From NCBI GenBank assembly GCA_001247695.2, contig LGRX02024796.1:1-64000 (forward strand): a DNA stretch of 64,000 bases, written 5' to 3'. The position numbers were made by a program, and so were the translations under genes. Below the pieces are notes generated by a model that saw only the letters and a program-made list of their open reading frames with translations, had not been told where the DNA came from and ran no database searches. This document shows positions 20,161 to 31,339 of this stretch, piece by piece (position 1 is the first letter of the stretch; each line of letters opens with the position of its first letter). The DNA is from Cymbomonas tetramitiformis (taxonomy: Eukaryota; Chlorophyta; Pyramimonadophyceae; Pyramimonadales; Pyramimonadaceae).

Positions 20161-22926
20161 ATGAACCCAGAGAGCCGTACGCAGCTCAGGGAGTTGAAGC
20201 AAGATCTAGACGACAAAATTATTTCTGATTCAGACTACTTAGAACTGAAAGAGATCATACTGAGTTCGGTTAAGTCCATCAGTCGCAGCAAGAATGCCCT
20301 CCCAGAGCCCGCAGCTCAACCTCTTAAGCCATCCGAAACATCACCCGAGATCGAGGAGGTTTTACAATTGCGTGATGTTTCCGACAAAACTTCTTGCGAG
20401 AGAGCAACGGTATTGCCGTCTGTGAAAGCTACTCGGCTCGTATCAGTATCAGCCGAGAATGTAGCAGCCAAGAATGTAACAGCCAAGAATGTAGCAGCCG
20501 CGCCTAAGCGAAAGGCGTCTCGCCTTTTCGATCACGGTTTTTCTAGGTTTGTTAAAACAAAACAGGGCGTGACTGTCGAGGCCATTGATACGCCTCCCCT
20601 TCTCTCCAAGTCACGGTATTCTTGTGGCACATGCAGCAAGGGTTTCGACCACATGCCTGCGCTCGTCCAGCATCGCAGGGCTTGCTCACGTGGTATGGTT
20701 GAGGCTGAAAATATTTCTTCTACCCAGGCCCTTCTTGATCATCGGAAAGCTGTGCTAGACGCAGACTGTGGACGTCACATTTATGTATCGCTTCGAGTCG
20801 CAGGGAATGACGGACCTGTCTGTGTATCGTTAGAATACGCGTATCACGGTTCAGTATCAGTGCGTGCTTTGTCTCAACAGAGTATTTTCGGTTCAGCAAG
20901 TCGCGAGTTTCTGTTAGTAGAAACCATGGTTCATCACGCGACCAAGTTGTCAGCTCACGCTCCCATCAAGCCCGTGATTCTGGCACCAGTTCTCTCACTA
21001 TCGATACCGCCTGTGATCTCCTCTGACCACTCATCAGCGGGACGCAAGGGCTCACTGAAGCGCAAACGTTACGATAACGAGGAAAAGGCGAATGCTATTC
21101 TTTTCTACGATGACTGTATCGATAAAGGGGTCCTCGACCCTGTGTTGTTTACCTCTCGTGAAACCGGCATCCCAGCTGCGAACATCTCACGCTGGGCGAA
21201 CGGTACTGGTCCTGATGAGATCTCGATTCGTGACCATATTTGCAAGGCTGCTTGCGATCTGAAGTTGAAAAGGTTAAAGATCCGGAGCAGGCCTGCAGTA
21301 ACCTCTAAGTTCCCTGTGGCTGAGGCAGAGCTCGCTGCAGAGATTCGTGCGAGGCGTGCTCGTGGGCGGAAGGTCGGCCCACGATTTATCAGTGTTCGTG
21401 GAAAGCAACTCGTTAAGCAACACTATCCCAGGGAGTGCGTCACCCCACTGGAGAATTAATTTTCTTCGTCGACAAGGCTTCGCTACACGCAAGCGCACCC
21501 ACAAAAAATCTCAGTCCTACGCCAGTATGGTACCTGCGTTCCAACAGAGCTTGCAAAGTATTTGCAAGCTAGTTTCGTCGGGACCTCGCCAACATCCCGT
21601 TGAGGTGCGATGCTCGCTTGCGTGTTTTGTGTATTGTACTAAGTGATATGTAGTGCACAGTAACAAAAAATAATATGCCTTTGTGTGTGCGTGTAGGGAC
21701 GTTTCTTATTCAAGCATCGTCTGAACGTAGACCAAGTTCCTCTACCCTTTGTGGTAGGGGACTATGACCACACCATCGACGACAAGGGTACGAAAGATGT
21801 TTGGGTGCGTCAGCCTGGTTCTGGCCTGGAAAAACGGCAGGCAACCCTGCAGATCTGCTTGCGTGCTGGTGTGGATTGTGACGGGAGAAACCTACCTCAG
21901 CCGCCTTTGGCCATATGGTTTCGTGTGACCGGGAAACGTATCACTGATGCTGAGAAGGCGGCGTACCATCCTGACGTTCATGTTTATTGGCAGAAGTGTG
22001 CGTGGGTGGATCGCCCCTCGTCCATCGAGTGGCAGAACGGAACGCTTCTTCCCTGGTTGAATGCTAACATTCCAGTTGACGAGAGTGTGATTTTTGCGGA
22101 TAATCTCGACGCGCAGATCCAGGCGCCATATTTGGCAAACCAGAAGGAGAAAGGGCGGGCGCTGGGGTGGAGCCTGCTGAAGGGTGGAACGCACTGGTCG
22201 CAACCCATAGACCAGGGTGCAGGCCGCGAGGTTAAACGGGATGTCGACTACGAGCAGAACGAGTGGCTTGAGCTTCCGGAAAATCTGGAGAAGTGGGAGA
22301 GCAATGCCCTAACTGCCTCTGACCGTCGCATCTTAATGACGTGGTGGGGTGGAAACGGGTATGCGCGCACGATTAACCGAGTGAACATCAACCGGTATTT
22401 CGAGAAGACCGGTTGCTTGATGTCAGTAACTGGTGCGGGAGACGAGGGAATTAACCCAGAGGGGCTTTCTACTTTCACCTTTCAGCGGCCGGTCATTCCT
22501 GCGGTGATTGCTGTGGCACCCGTGCAGCAGCATGTAACTGCGACCTCACACGCAGAGTTGCAACGTGCTGCTGAAGAGGATGAAGTTTCTGAGGAAGATA
22601 GTGAATTGGATGAGGACGATTGTAATGACGAGGCTGAGAAGTGGTTCATCCCTGACGGGTACACGAGTTTGTTGGATGTCCCTTCTGCAAACCAGCTCAA
22701 CCACAGCATGGTCGGGCAGCACCTCTTGTTCAAGTGGAACGGTGTTGGGTGGTGTCACGGTTGGGTGCAGAAGTTTTATCCCAAACACAGGCGCGGGTTT
22801 AACTTCGAGATTCAGTATGCGGACGGAGACCGCAGGGACCACATTTTGCGCGTGCAGGACTATGGCCACGGGGATAGTGTAGTGGCAGGCGCCTGGTGCT
22901 TGCTTAAGAAAAGCTTAGATATGTAA
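20161..22926 (+). pseudogene. pogo/Tc5-type transposase with zinc finger and Tudor-like C-terminus
   Basis: The N-terminal part (20161 to about 21446) has a C2H2 finger (YSCGTCSKGF ... HRRAC, about 20617-20680) and a nuclear-type basic patch. A Psq/CENP-B-like helix-turn-helix follows (KRKRYDNEEKANAILFYDD, about 21058-21115). Between 21420 and 21447 the coding frame shifts by one base; WRINFLRRQGF continues the CENP-B-like domain. A 92-bp GT-AG intron (21605-21696, phase 0) then leads into the DDE_1 catalytic domain. Its acidic residues are GDYDHT, FADNLDAQ and HWSQPIDQG. After an acidic spacer the C-terminus (about 22705-22860) looks like a Tudor-type barrel. The stop is at 22924-22926. Confidence 0.85.
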
Positions 22927-23551
22927 GGCAAGAACGAACACATTGTGGCAAACCTGCCGTGCTATGTGTGTTGTGCATGCTGCTTCATATTTGTATAGAC
23001 ATATTTTGTTAACACTTCATGGATCATCGCTGAGGTTGAGATCGATATGGTTTCTAGTGTGATAATAACTTTCATGTGCCATCGATATTTCCGAAGTGCA
23101 TCTTGCTAAGCACATTAGTGCATCTTGCTAAGCACATTAAAAATGTTGTATCGCATGATAACTTTTGAAACAAGAGAGTCGTGGGGGTTAAATGGATATC
23201 AGTTGAAAATGTCCCAGCCAAGTTTTCTTAATATAAGAAATTGGAAAATCGCCTAAAATTCTCTTCAGCCAGCACCCAAATTTCTTATTTTCGAGGATTC
23301 CATAACTCAAAAAAACCAGCCAGCTTTTCTCGACAACTTCGGTACCCCCCCCCCAAAAAAGCTGGCTGGTTTCTTATCGCCGGGTTTTCTTAAAGGTGAG
23401 TGATTACTGTATCTGACAATCTTTGCTGTGAACTGGGACCGCCCTGACCAAGAGTACAGGCCCCCAGTTGTGCTACAGTTTCCTCCTGAAGTTGAGTAGG
23501 GAGTTTGTTGCTTCGTTTCACTACTAGCTCCGGTCACCACCCTAGGTGGTG

Positions 23552-23765
23552 TGCTGGATTTGACACCGTGACACTCAAAACTGTCACATGTCACTTCCTA
23601 TGGTAGGCTGGGTGACCGTCACCAGTAGACGGGAAACACCCGTTAGGTATTTATGTATGCCTCTCTTTTATCTATCACACTTTTACCGTTCTGATTCCGT
23701 AACCCTTAACTCAGGGTTTATCTCGCCAGTTAGATATATATTACCGCCGAACTATATATCTGCCA
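23552..23765 (+). repeat. 3' LTR of element A
   Basis: 214 bp, two differences from the 5' copy (near 23567 and 23727). It is preceded by GGTCACCACCCTAGGTGGTG, a sequence also found next to the LTRs of B and C. GTTCA follows at 23766-23770. Confidence 0.93.
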
Positions 23766-23881
23766 GTTCACACATCAGGGGGTTGACTCCCCCCTTTGAA
23801 CAACAGTCACAACCGCAAGAAGCCCCCCTCCTTTACGCGTGTGCCCGACGCTGGTCCGCAGGCACACAACCAACAGCCACA

Positions 23882-25083
23882 ATGACGAACGCGCAATCCA
23901 AGCAACGGATTCCACGCATCACCAAGGAGAATATGGACGATGGCGACTTCTCCAAATTGGCCGCCGAAATCAATGCGGTATTGGCCGATATGGTGGTCAA
24001 GCAGGAGGCGGACACCGGAGAGGTCATGTCCGAAGGCGACGTGAACAAGATCAAGAGGTCTTTTTTCACCACAGCGTTGAACTCCATTTTCTTCAGCGAT
24101 GACGACGCCATGGACAAAGTGCGCGTGTACCTGCTGGACAGGGTATATTGCGCACCGTGCTGGCGGGCCGGCCCGGAGTGGCTCACCACTCCGGGCCGCA
24201 TGCGGGCCGATGGAATATATGGATGCGGGCCGTGACGTTTGATACGAAAATACCAAAATTTATGTAATTTTATGCGATTTTTGCCATATCACCATACTTA
24301 AAATTAAAATTTCGCGCCTGCGGCGGGCATTTTTGGACATTGACCGTATTGGCCGAAAGCGGGCCAGTGGATTTGCTGATCGCGGGCCGTAAAGAAAAAA
24401 ATAAGCAATACACACTGCTGCTGGAGCCTCGCGAGAACGGTAGCACAGTGGTCGGTATGATAGCGGAGGACACCGAAGAGTACCACGCCAACGCCGGCTT
24501 CATGATAGCGCCCCTGACATCCCCCTCGCCTCGCCAGACGATGCCGACATAACGCCCGCTATGAAAACCACCCACTCAATGACCCGCGTACAGCGCGTCG
24601 AAAAGGAGTTCGCCGCGATGACATCCGCGCTCGTAAAGCACGTCCCGTCTGCTGACGCTCCGGTCAACACCTTCGCCATTGCCTACGATGGCATACCTCT
24701 TTCCTACCCCGACTACCCGATCGGCGCCGACGGACATCCTCTACGGCTGGGACGTAAGAGCGACCTCCACGTAGATCGCGTGTAGCTACGACCAGTACGG
24801 GCTGCCCCGGTGTTGTATGGCCCACCGCACGGACCCCGCCAAGTGGAAGCCTGAAGGGGGAGTCGTCGATTTGGTATCTGAGGATGAGGACGAGCCTGCT
24901 GACACCACCGAGGACGACAGCTCCCCCGACCGCAAGCGAATCAGGTACTCGGAGCCTACCGACGATGACTGCCGCTCATATATGGCACGCAATTTGGCGC
25001 ACCACCAGCCCTTGCCCGCCTCCTTCCGTCGTCTAGTCAACGGCCTCGAGGCCGACCCTACCACGCAAGTGACGGACATATCG
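23882..25083 (+). pseudogene. Relic retroelement D, gag-like pieces (left part)
   Basis: A set of open stretches in different phases. At 23882-24150 there is an ATG-led acidic helical domain (MTNAQSKQRIPRITKENMDD). At 24340-24552 is a beta-rich stretch with VDLLIAGRKEK. At 24561-24785 and 24817-25083 are further pieces, the last acidic (DLVSEDEDEPADTTEDD) and cut by element B at 25083. Between the first two lies 24150-24330 with a strong hairpin, probably an insertion. The last piece continues in phase beyond element B at 30055. No motif identifies the first pieces; the protease ORF to the right suggests a gag-protease gene. Confidence 0.45.
24172..24195. other. Perfect hairpin, 10-bp stem, CTCA loop
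   Basis: CCCGGAGTGG and CCACTCCGGG are separated by four bases. It lies in a GC-rich patch that breaks the coding-like sequence of element D. It may be the end of a small foldback insertion; no matching target duplication was clear. Confidence 0.6.
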
Positions 25084-25264
25084 TGTTGGATATACCCCTA
25101 AGACCCGGGATATATTCACTCAGTGATAGTTTTCTCAGAATGTAATAAAGTTGATAAGTTAACCCGTTATATGGGCATAAACAGTTAGGGTTCAGGTTCG
25201 GGTGACAGTCATAAACACTACTACGGGAAGAGTCACAAAAGTGAGCGGTGTGACAATTCCAGCA
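25084..25264 (-). repeat. 3' LTR of element B
   Basis: 181 bp, same sequence family as 29874-30054, 34988-35168 and 50486-50665. On the minus strand it is preceded by GGTCACCACACTAGGTGGTG, as in A. Confidence 0.92.
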
Positions 25265-25364
25265 CACCACCTAGTGTGGTGACCGGCCAGCCGAAGTTGA
25301 AACCTGTGAACAAACACCATCTACAGCGATGGAAACTGAGCTCTAAGGGAAGACCTGTCCTTTC

Positions 25365-26381
25365 CAGTGCCGACATCGGTACTGTTACAACTCGGATACC
25401 GAATTCGATTGTAGGCTCATAGCACGGTATTGAATGGAATCGAAAACAGCGATCCAACCGAGCGCTCGGGATTAAGCGGAACCGAAAACAGCGATCCAAC
25501 CGAGCGCTCGGGATTAAATAGAACCGAACGCAGCGATCCAACCGAGCGCCCGGGATTAAATTGATTTAGCGCTCGGAATTGGATGGAACCGAAAAACAAC
25601 GGGGCAATTCCTCGCTCGGGATTAACCGAGTCACGTGCTCACTGCTCAGGACTGCATCGATGCCATCTGTGATATCGATGGGGCAATATGATAGGCTAAG
25701 TTTTGGAAAGTTCCAGAGGTTTGTGCCAGGGGAGCGAATCCAGAGTTTGATTCCCAGCTTTAGCTTGTTCCAGCTCCCTTGTCGAAAACGTGGCCTCTGC
25801 TACCCTGACTGACGCAACCAACTTGGGAGATTGCGGTATTCTCAACCCACAATGTATGCCGCCACGTATCCCAGATATTCGAAAAGTTGGCTGACACACC
25901 GGAAGGCAAGTGACCCGCCCGTCGACTCTCTCCCTTTATAAACTCCAGCAGCCTTTCCGTCATCCATGCATACTTCCCCACAGCACCGACGTTTATGCGA
26001 GTGAGCTTCACGCAGCGATGGTAAGTCGTGTGTCTTTTTTTTATCACTTCATCAAGTTCTATCCAGGGCAGGAACAAGGTGGCAGAACATTAGATATTTG
26101 ATGCCTATCTTTTCTTGTTAATGACCAAAATTAAGCTCACATGGAATCGAGATTGGTGGCACCCGACCGGGAACGATCTTAAATGGTGCCAAAACCGACG
26201 TTTCATTTTCATAAACGGTGTTGAATGTGCTTAAAATCATCGGCGCAAGATCATGCGCGGTGTTAAATGGAATCAAAATTGATGGCACCCGACCGGGAAC
26301 GGTCTTAAATGGTGCCAAAACCGACGTGACAAATTTTGAAGCGGAGGCAACGGCTCCGATTTTGTAACAATGTCGGCACTG
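25365..26381. mobile_element. hAT-type non-autonomous transposon in element B
   Basis: The ends CAGTGCCGACAT (25365 on) and ATGTCGGCACTG (to 26381) form a 12-bp inverted repeat. The 8-bp target duplication GTCCTTTC flanks it (25357-25364 and 26382-26389). Element C at about 35263-35280 has the same sequence without the insertion, proving the boundaries. Inside are three tandem copies of a 42-bp unit with GATCCAACCGAGCGCTCGGG (about 25440-25560) and a direct repeat of about 60 bp (26141 and 26269). It contains no transposase. Confidence 0.93.
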
Positions 26382-26503
26382 GTCCTTTCTGGCAGGGCTG
26401 TTCCCAGTCAAGAGCTGCAAATCCGAAATCGGTCCGTGATCGGACCCCTCTGCACATACAGCTACGGTCAATCTCACTGTGCAGGAGCGGCATGATTAAC
26501 CTC

Positions 26504-28857
26504 CTAGCCACTAGTTGGCGGTTGCATTGCCGTGCCAGCCCGCAGCACAGTCATAGTGCCGTAAATTGTAGTTGCCGATGCCGTAATTGAATCATTCGTG
26601 GAGTCACAGAAGAAATTTGAAAAGTCTCGATCGTCGTGCGAGGGATCTTCCCCCTCCTCCTCGTCTGTAGTAGGGCCCGGCGAATAGTCCGGTGACGGTG
26701 GGGCATCCCAGCACAGCGATGGAGGGGGCGGGTGTACCGGTATATAAAGCCCGATCGGCGCATTGTGAAGCCCCTGCCGAACACGGTGCCGGCCGTGCCG
26801 GCGTGGTGGAATAGCAGCTGGCGCCGCAGTGCCCAAGCCGGCCTCGTGACATGCCAAAGCCGTAGAAGTTAATGCAGGCGCGCTTGTGGTTGCCTCTGCA
26901 GCACCACCGACCTCCAGGCCGCTGTGGTCCGGTGCGCATGCTTCGCCAAGAGTGGCAGCTGAGAGTGGCGCCGCGGTGGCGCAAACACAGAAGAATACAC
27001 ACACCATCACCGCAATTGCCGAAGAGCGGCCAAACCCCCAAGGCGGTGTACCACATCCCTGACAAGGTGCTGCAGGCTGCGGGACCGCATCCTCCCTGTC
27101 AGTCGGGTCATACTCCGCAGCAGACTCGCCCACATCGCTGTCGTAAGAGTCGGTCTCCGACTCGGCGTGCATGTACCGCATCGCCAAGTCCTTGCCCTCA
27201 GCCGTGATCGAGAGTCCCCCCGTCTGCGCGATCCTGTCTGCAAAGCAGAGGTCGGGCTCGTGTGCGTGCATGGGGTCCACCGGCAGCACGACACCGTCGT
27301 CGGACGCATCCGACTCGTCAGGGTAGACATGCGTGATTGCCGCCGGCGGTGGCGCCGGCGGTGTGTCCCCGCGGACATGCGTGCAAGCGGCAGCCGAGAT
27401 CCCGCTCGCGACACCACCCACCGTGAAGCCCCCATGTGGGTAAGAGGCTGGCAGAAGGGGAGGAAGTCCTGCAACCCACCATCATCCCGCTCCGGCTCGA
27501 GCCCGAAGGCACACGCCGAAACGCCGTCGAGCATCTCCGGCTTGCCCCCCGCCAGAAGGCAGAGCGCATCGAACCGCTCGCCGTCGTGCTCGTCCATGGC
27601 CGTCTGAAACTGCTCCGCCAGTAAGTCGTTCTCGATGTCACCGAGGGAGAAGCTGTGGAAGCTTCCCCCAGCCCCGTGCTTGCCGCCATTCGGGCAGTCG
27701 CGGTGCCAGTGGCGCGACTCGTCCCTCTTGCACGTCGAATTTTGGCAGAACGGAATGAAGTCGCCGCTGCCTTTGTGAAAGGCAACGCGCTTCCTCCCCT
27801 GCGACTGCGACCAGTTCCCCCCCGTCGGGAGGTCACCCGCCGCAAAACGAACACCGGAGCCGCCTCCCCCGTTGCCGATCTTGTGCTTGTCCGCCCGCGG
27901 GGTAAACCCCTTGCCGTTGACCTTGTCCGTCAAGACCTTCAGCTGCCGCTTCACGTCGAGGATGATGGCCGTGAGGTCGGACAGCTGCGAGGTGTCACCG
28001 TCAGTGGTCACGGCCGCTGCGGACAGGGCGCACGTGGCAGTGTGCGTACCGGCTGTGACGTGTCGGGCGTAGCACTCGAGCACCCATTGCTGCATGGTGA
28101 GGAGGTCCACGGCCGCCCGCTGCTGGTGCGTGAAGAGCCTCGACACCACCGGCGCGTAGAATCCAGGATCCAGCGCCGCGAGGAACAGCTCCTTCACCTC
28201 GTCATCGTCGAGGGTGTTGCGCCTCCTGGCGGGCCGCAAGGCCGCGTTGAAATCCGTGATGGACTCGGACGGGTCAAGGTAGGCCCTGAAGCGGACCGCA
28301 AGGAGGTCCGATGTACCCTGGAAGGGCGCACCGGAGTCCAGCAGCCGCCGCGCGAGCTCCAGAAGGGCTCGCTTGCCGTCCAGCGGGTGCAGTATCGCAG
28401 ACGCCTCGAGCCAGTCACCCGCCGGAGAGGCGGGACACACGATGAGCTCGAGAGTCGAAAATAGCAGCTTGTTGGCCTCTGGACGGACGGCCAACGTGGA
28501 GTCCTCCAAGTCGAAAAGCGGCGCAAATAAAGCGTCCTGCGCCTCGAACGCTTCCTGGAGAGCAGGCACCAGCTTGGAGAGAAGCACCTGCGCATTGGAT
28601 TTCGTTCCCGTGAATCGGTCATGCTTCTCACGGAAACACTTCCGGATCACGTGCTTCGCCACGCTCTCGTCGAAGCGCTCACGGGTCAGCGAGCGAACAC
28701 CCGCCAAGAAAACTGTATGGGCGGAGTTCGCAGCCGGAACACCAGCAGGTGCCGGCGTAGCCGGCGTAACGGAATTACGGGCAGCAGCGGAGTCGAAAAT
28801 TGTAGCTAAGGAGCGCCGGCGAGACGCCATACTCGAGGTCAATCTAGTCGCAACCAT
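26504..28857 (-). pseudogene. gag: Gag-like protein with C-terminal membrane segment (element B)
   Basis: It begins at ATG 28857 (MVATRLTSSMASRRRSLATI) and stays open through a capsid-like helical region. It then passes the Cys/His knuckle CQNSTCKRDESRHWHRDCP and a conserved FDALCLLAGGKPEM block. One C is missing from a C run near 27431 (five C here, six in element C), which shifts the frame. The other frame then continues to TAG 26504 with a DLAMRYMHAESETDS stretch. The hydrophobic VMVCVFFCVCATAAP and a Pro-rich acidic tail (TTDEEEGEDPSHDD) follow. No protease or pol follows. Same architecture as in A and C. Confidence 0.85.
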
Positions 28858-28883
28858 GGTGTAGAAGACTGCAGAGATGAAGC

Positions 28884-29499
28884 TAAGGCTGGCACTGGTT
28901 TTACCACTGGTAATACCTTTACCGGTATTACCCGGTAATTTTACCGGTAATACCAAGGCCCATAATCCTTTACCATGCTCTAGTGTGGTAAAGTGCCAAA
29001 TTCCCAAAATCCTTTACCATTGGTAATACCATTTTGGTATTACCATTGGTATTACCACCTGTAATCACGATTTTACCCCATTTTACCCCCGTGTTACCAT
29101 GAATCCGTGACTACCATACCAGGTCACCAGCCGCCATCCATGGGTAGTGGTTCCGTGAATTCGTCTCATCGAAACTTTACTCAACATTTTCGTTGACGGG
29201 CCTGCGTGGCGGTGCCATACCCATTTAAAAATGTCGGAATCGGACATTTGGGGCAGTGCGCAAAAGTGTGTGTATAGATAATGTCCTCGTGGGGGCAGTG
29301 CGCAAAAGTGTGTGTAGAGAGAATGGCCTCGTGGGGGCATTGCGCAAAAGTGTGTGTAGAGAGAATGGCCTCGTGGGCAAGGTTTTGAGAGTCCCTCGCA
29401 CGTCGGTATTACCACGGTATTACCCAGTAAAGTATTACCGGTAATTTTACCAGTATTACCAAGGCCGAAAATCCTTTACCCGGTAAAATGCCAGCCTTA
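28884..29499. mobile_element. hAT-type small transposon in element B with 8-bp duplication
   Basis: The ends TAAGGCTGGCA (28884 on) and TGCCAGCCTTA (to 29499) form an 11-bp inverted repeat. GATGAAGC is duplicated (28876-28883 and 29500-29507). Element C at about 50110-50125 is the empty site. The interior is full of GGTAATACC/TACCGGTAA repeats near both ends. In the middle (29248-29385) are three copies of a 41-bp repeat with GTGCGCAAAAGTGTGTGTAG. It is non-coding. Confidence 0.92.
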
Positions 29500-29873
29500 G
29501 ATGAAGCGAGGGAAATACGGGGCGAGATGCGGAAGGAGGGGCGGCCAAGAGTCGAAATGCGGTCGTCGAGGAATCAAGGGAAAGCTGCGGCGCACAAAGT
29601 TCCCAAACGTGCATGTGGATGAAATAAGGCGGCCAAGGAACGTGGTGTTGGATCCGACCAAAAATTCCAACGTCTACCAACGCGTAGCAAGGAAAAGTAA
29701 GCGGCCACGTGCACGAGCTCTCCGCAAATCCAATCAACCAGGCATTCAACTAGGCCATACCGCTCCACCGCGCCTCTAGAGGAGCCCCTCCTCACTCCAT
29801 CTCAATCGTCGTTGTTTAGCCAGACATGGCCAAACTTCGCAGTGTCTAAATAAAGAGTGCGTGGGGCCAAAAC

Positions 29874-30054
29874 TGTTGGATATGCCCCTAAGACCCGGGA
29901 TATATTCACTCAGTGATGGTTTTCTCAGAATGTAATAAAGTTGATAAGTTAACCCGTTATATGGGCATAAACAGTTAGGGTTCAGGTTCGGGTGACAGTC
30001 ATAAACACTACTACGGGAAGAGTCACAAAAGTGAGCGGCGTGACAATTCCAGCA
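29874..30054 (-). repeat. 5' LTR of element B
   Basis: 181 bp. On the minus strand it is followed by GTTTTGGCCCCACGC, the shared primer-site-like sequence. Confidence 0.92.
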
Positions 30055-31339
30055 TAGCGCGCGTTATGGTACGCGGACGACCCAACCCGGCCTCTGACGA
30101 TCCAAAAGGCTCTTCATTCATGCTGGTGCCTTTTGGCGACTGGATGGAGGAGGACCACGAAGATACTTACCAGAACGTTGCGTGTCCACGGCAGTCAACA
30201 CTCCACCAGGCGCGACTACAGCGACAGTACCGACCGCAGAACTCCAGCGCCTTACCAAACGTGCTTATGAAGAAATGAAAACATCCGTCATGGCCTGGTT
30301 CCGACGCAGCTCGATATGCTCCACCGTCTGCAACGACGACCCGAGGAAATCTATTTTGGTCATGAATCAGCGCACTGGAAGCTATATGATCTTGAAAATC
30401 ATGATTCTCGACACTGGCTCCATGCTATTCGTAATGAACCAAACCCTCGTCACTCTTCTGGGCCTGGTGACCACGTTGAGGAAGGCCAACATCGACACCG
30501 GCCTGGGCAGCCAAGGTACCCAGCAGCACCGGCAGTGGAGTCCTGGCGAAATAATGTTGGTCATATGCCCTGGCACCACGAACGAGATGGTGCTAGCAGC
30601 CGACGGCATTAGCCCGTGCTCAGCCGTGAACTTCGACGTGCTGCTCTCTGTGGACGTGCTGCACGCCATGTCCGCCGGCATACTCCCTGCGACCCCCCAT
30701 CGCGACGCCGCTTTGGTTTTCCATCCCCACAACCAGCAGGGCGACTTCGACACCAAAGCCTACATCCCCATCCGCACCCTCAAGACCAGCGACCACAACA
30801 ACGGCAGCCATTTCATCGCCACCCCCAGCTGGAACGAGCCCGTTACCCCATCAGCCCAGCATCACCAAGCACCACCAAAAGCGCGCTGGGGCGCACTCTT
30901 CCGCGTCGCGTGGGCCGCCATTGCCATCTCATCCCTACTCCAACCAGCCGCCGGAGCTCTCATTGAGGTGGATGAGGCACACGTCAGCCCAATGAACACC
31001 CTACCCGTGGTCGCCCTCCTGTGGGGCTGGTCGCCATGCTCGTCAGCATCGGCAGCATCGCCTTCGTCAGACGCAGGCAGGCCGGACAAGCGCTACCACA
31101 CACGCAGGCAGCAACATCCCATAGTGAGTCCCCACCGCCTACGCCTACCAGCGACGCCCGCAACCCCATACATGCAGGAGCAAAACCAACCTCACCTGTC
31201 AGTCGACACAGTGCAAAACATCTTCGACACCTTAAGCCGCACGCACCGAGGACCCGCCAACCAAGAAAACCTGCGACCTGTGCCCGCTCAAGCAACCACG
31301 CGCCAGACACGCCGCACCCGACCGCGCACCTTCGCCTAG
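30055..31339 (+). pseudogene. Relic element D: retropepsin-like ORF with membrane segment
   Basis: Directly after element B the sequence continues the frame broken at 25083 (RPNPASDDPKG, FGDWMEEDHED). A shift near 30180 leads into a 385-codon frame. It contains the retropepsin active site MILDTGSMLFVMN (about 30401-30440) and the second half NFDVLLSVDVLHAM (about 30629-30670), the fold's ILG-like strand. A hydrophobic segment (WAAIAISSLLQPAAGALIEV, about 30911-30970) and an Arg/Pro tail follow. The layout protease - hydrophobic segment - proline/arginine tail parallels the tails in A-C. It is probably the gag-protease of an older related element. No RT is seen. Confidence 0.6.

Larger units (their letters stand above)
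19951..23409 (+). mobile_element. pogo/Tc5-like DNA transposon nested in element A
   Basis: A 27-bp perfect terminal inverted repeat begins CAGTAATCACTCACCTTTAA (19951 on) and ends with its complement at 23383-23409. TA flanks both sides (19949-19950 and 23410-23411). The CAGT start and TA duplication fit pogo/Tigger-type Tc1/mariner elements, and the encoded protein has the matching domains. It interrupts only the 3' untranslated part of element A. The ends are intact, but the transposase has a frameshift. Confidence 0.93.
16934..23765 (+). mobile_element. Element A: gag-only LTR retrotransposon (TR-GAG type)
   Basis: Two 214-bp LTRs (16934-17147 and 23552-23765) begin TGCTGG, end CTGCCA and differ at two positions by eye. 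The 5-bp target duplication is GTTCA at 16929-16933 and 23766-23770. Inside are a primer-site-like TTTGGCCCCAC, a Gag-like ORF with a membrane segment, a nested DNA transposon, and the purine-rich AGGTGGTG before the 3' LTR. Without the nested transposon it is about 3.37 kb and has no protease, RT or integrase. Near-identical LTRs mean recent insertion, so an autonomous partner was active recently. Confidence 0.93.
25084..30054 (-). mobile_element. Element B: gag-only LTR retrotransposon with two hAT-type insertions
   Basis: Two 181-bp LTRs (25084-25264 and 29874-30054) read TGCTGG...CCAACA on the minus strand and differ at about three positions. The flanks TATCG (25079-25083) and TAGCG (30055-30059) are an imperfect 5-bp duplication. 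Subtracting two nested insertions leaves about 3.3 kb, like A and C. The gag-like gene runs right to left and no pol is present. The element splits relic D, whose frame can be followed across it. Confidence 0.9.

Noticed and set aside
27167..28464. Plus-strand frames opposite the Gag genes of B and C (also 47356-48650)
   Set aside because: They are shadows of GC-rich minus-strand coding sequence. They lack motifs, while the minus strand has the conserved knuckle and hydrophobic segment.
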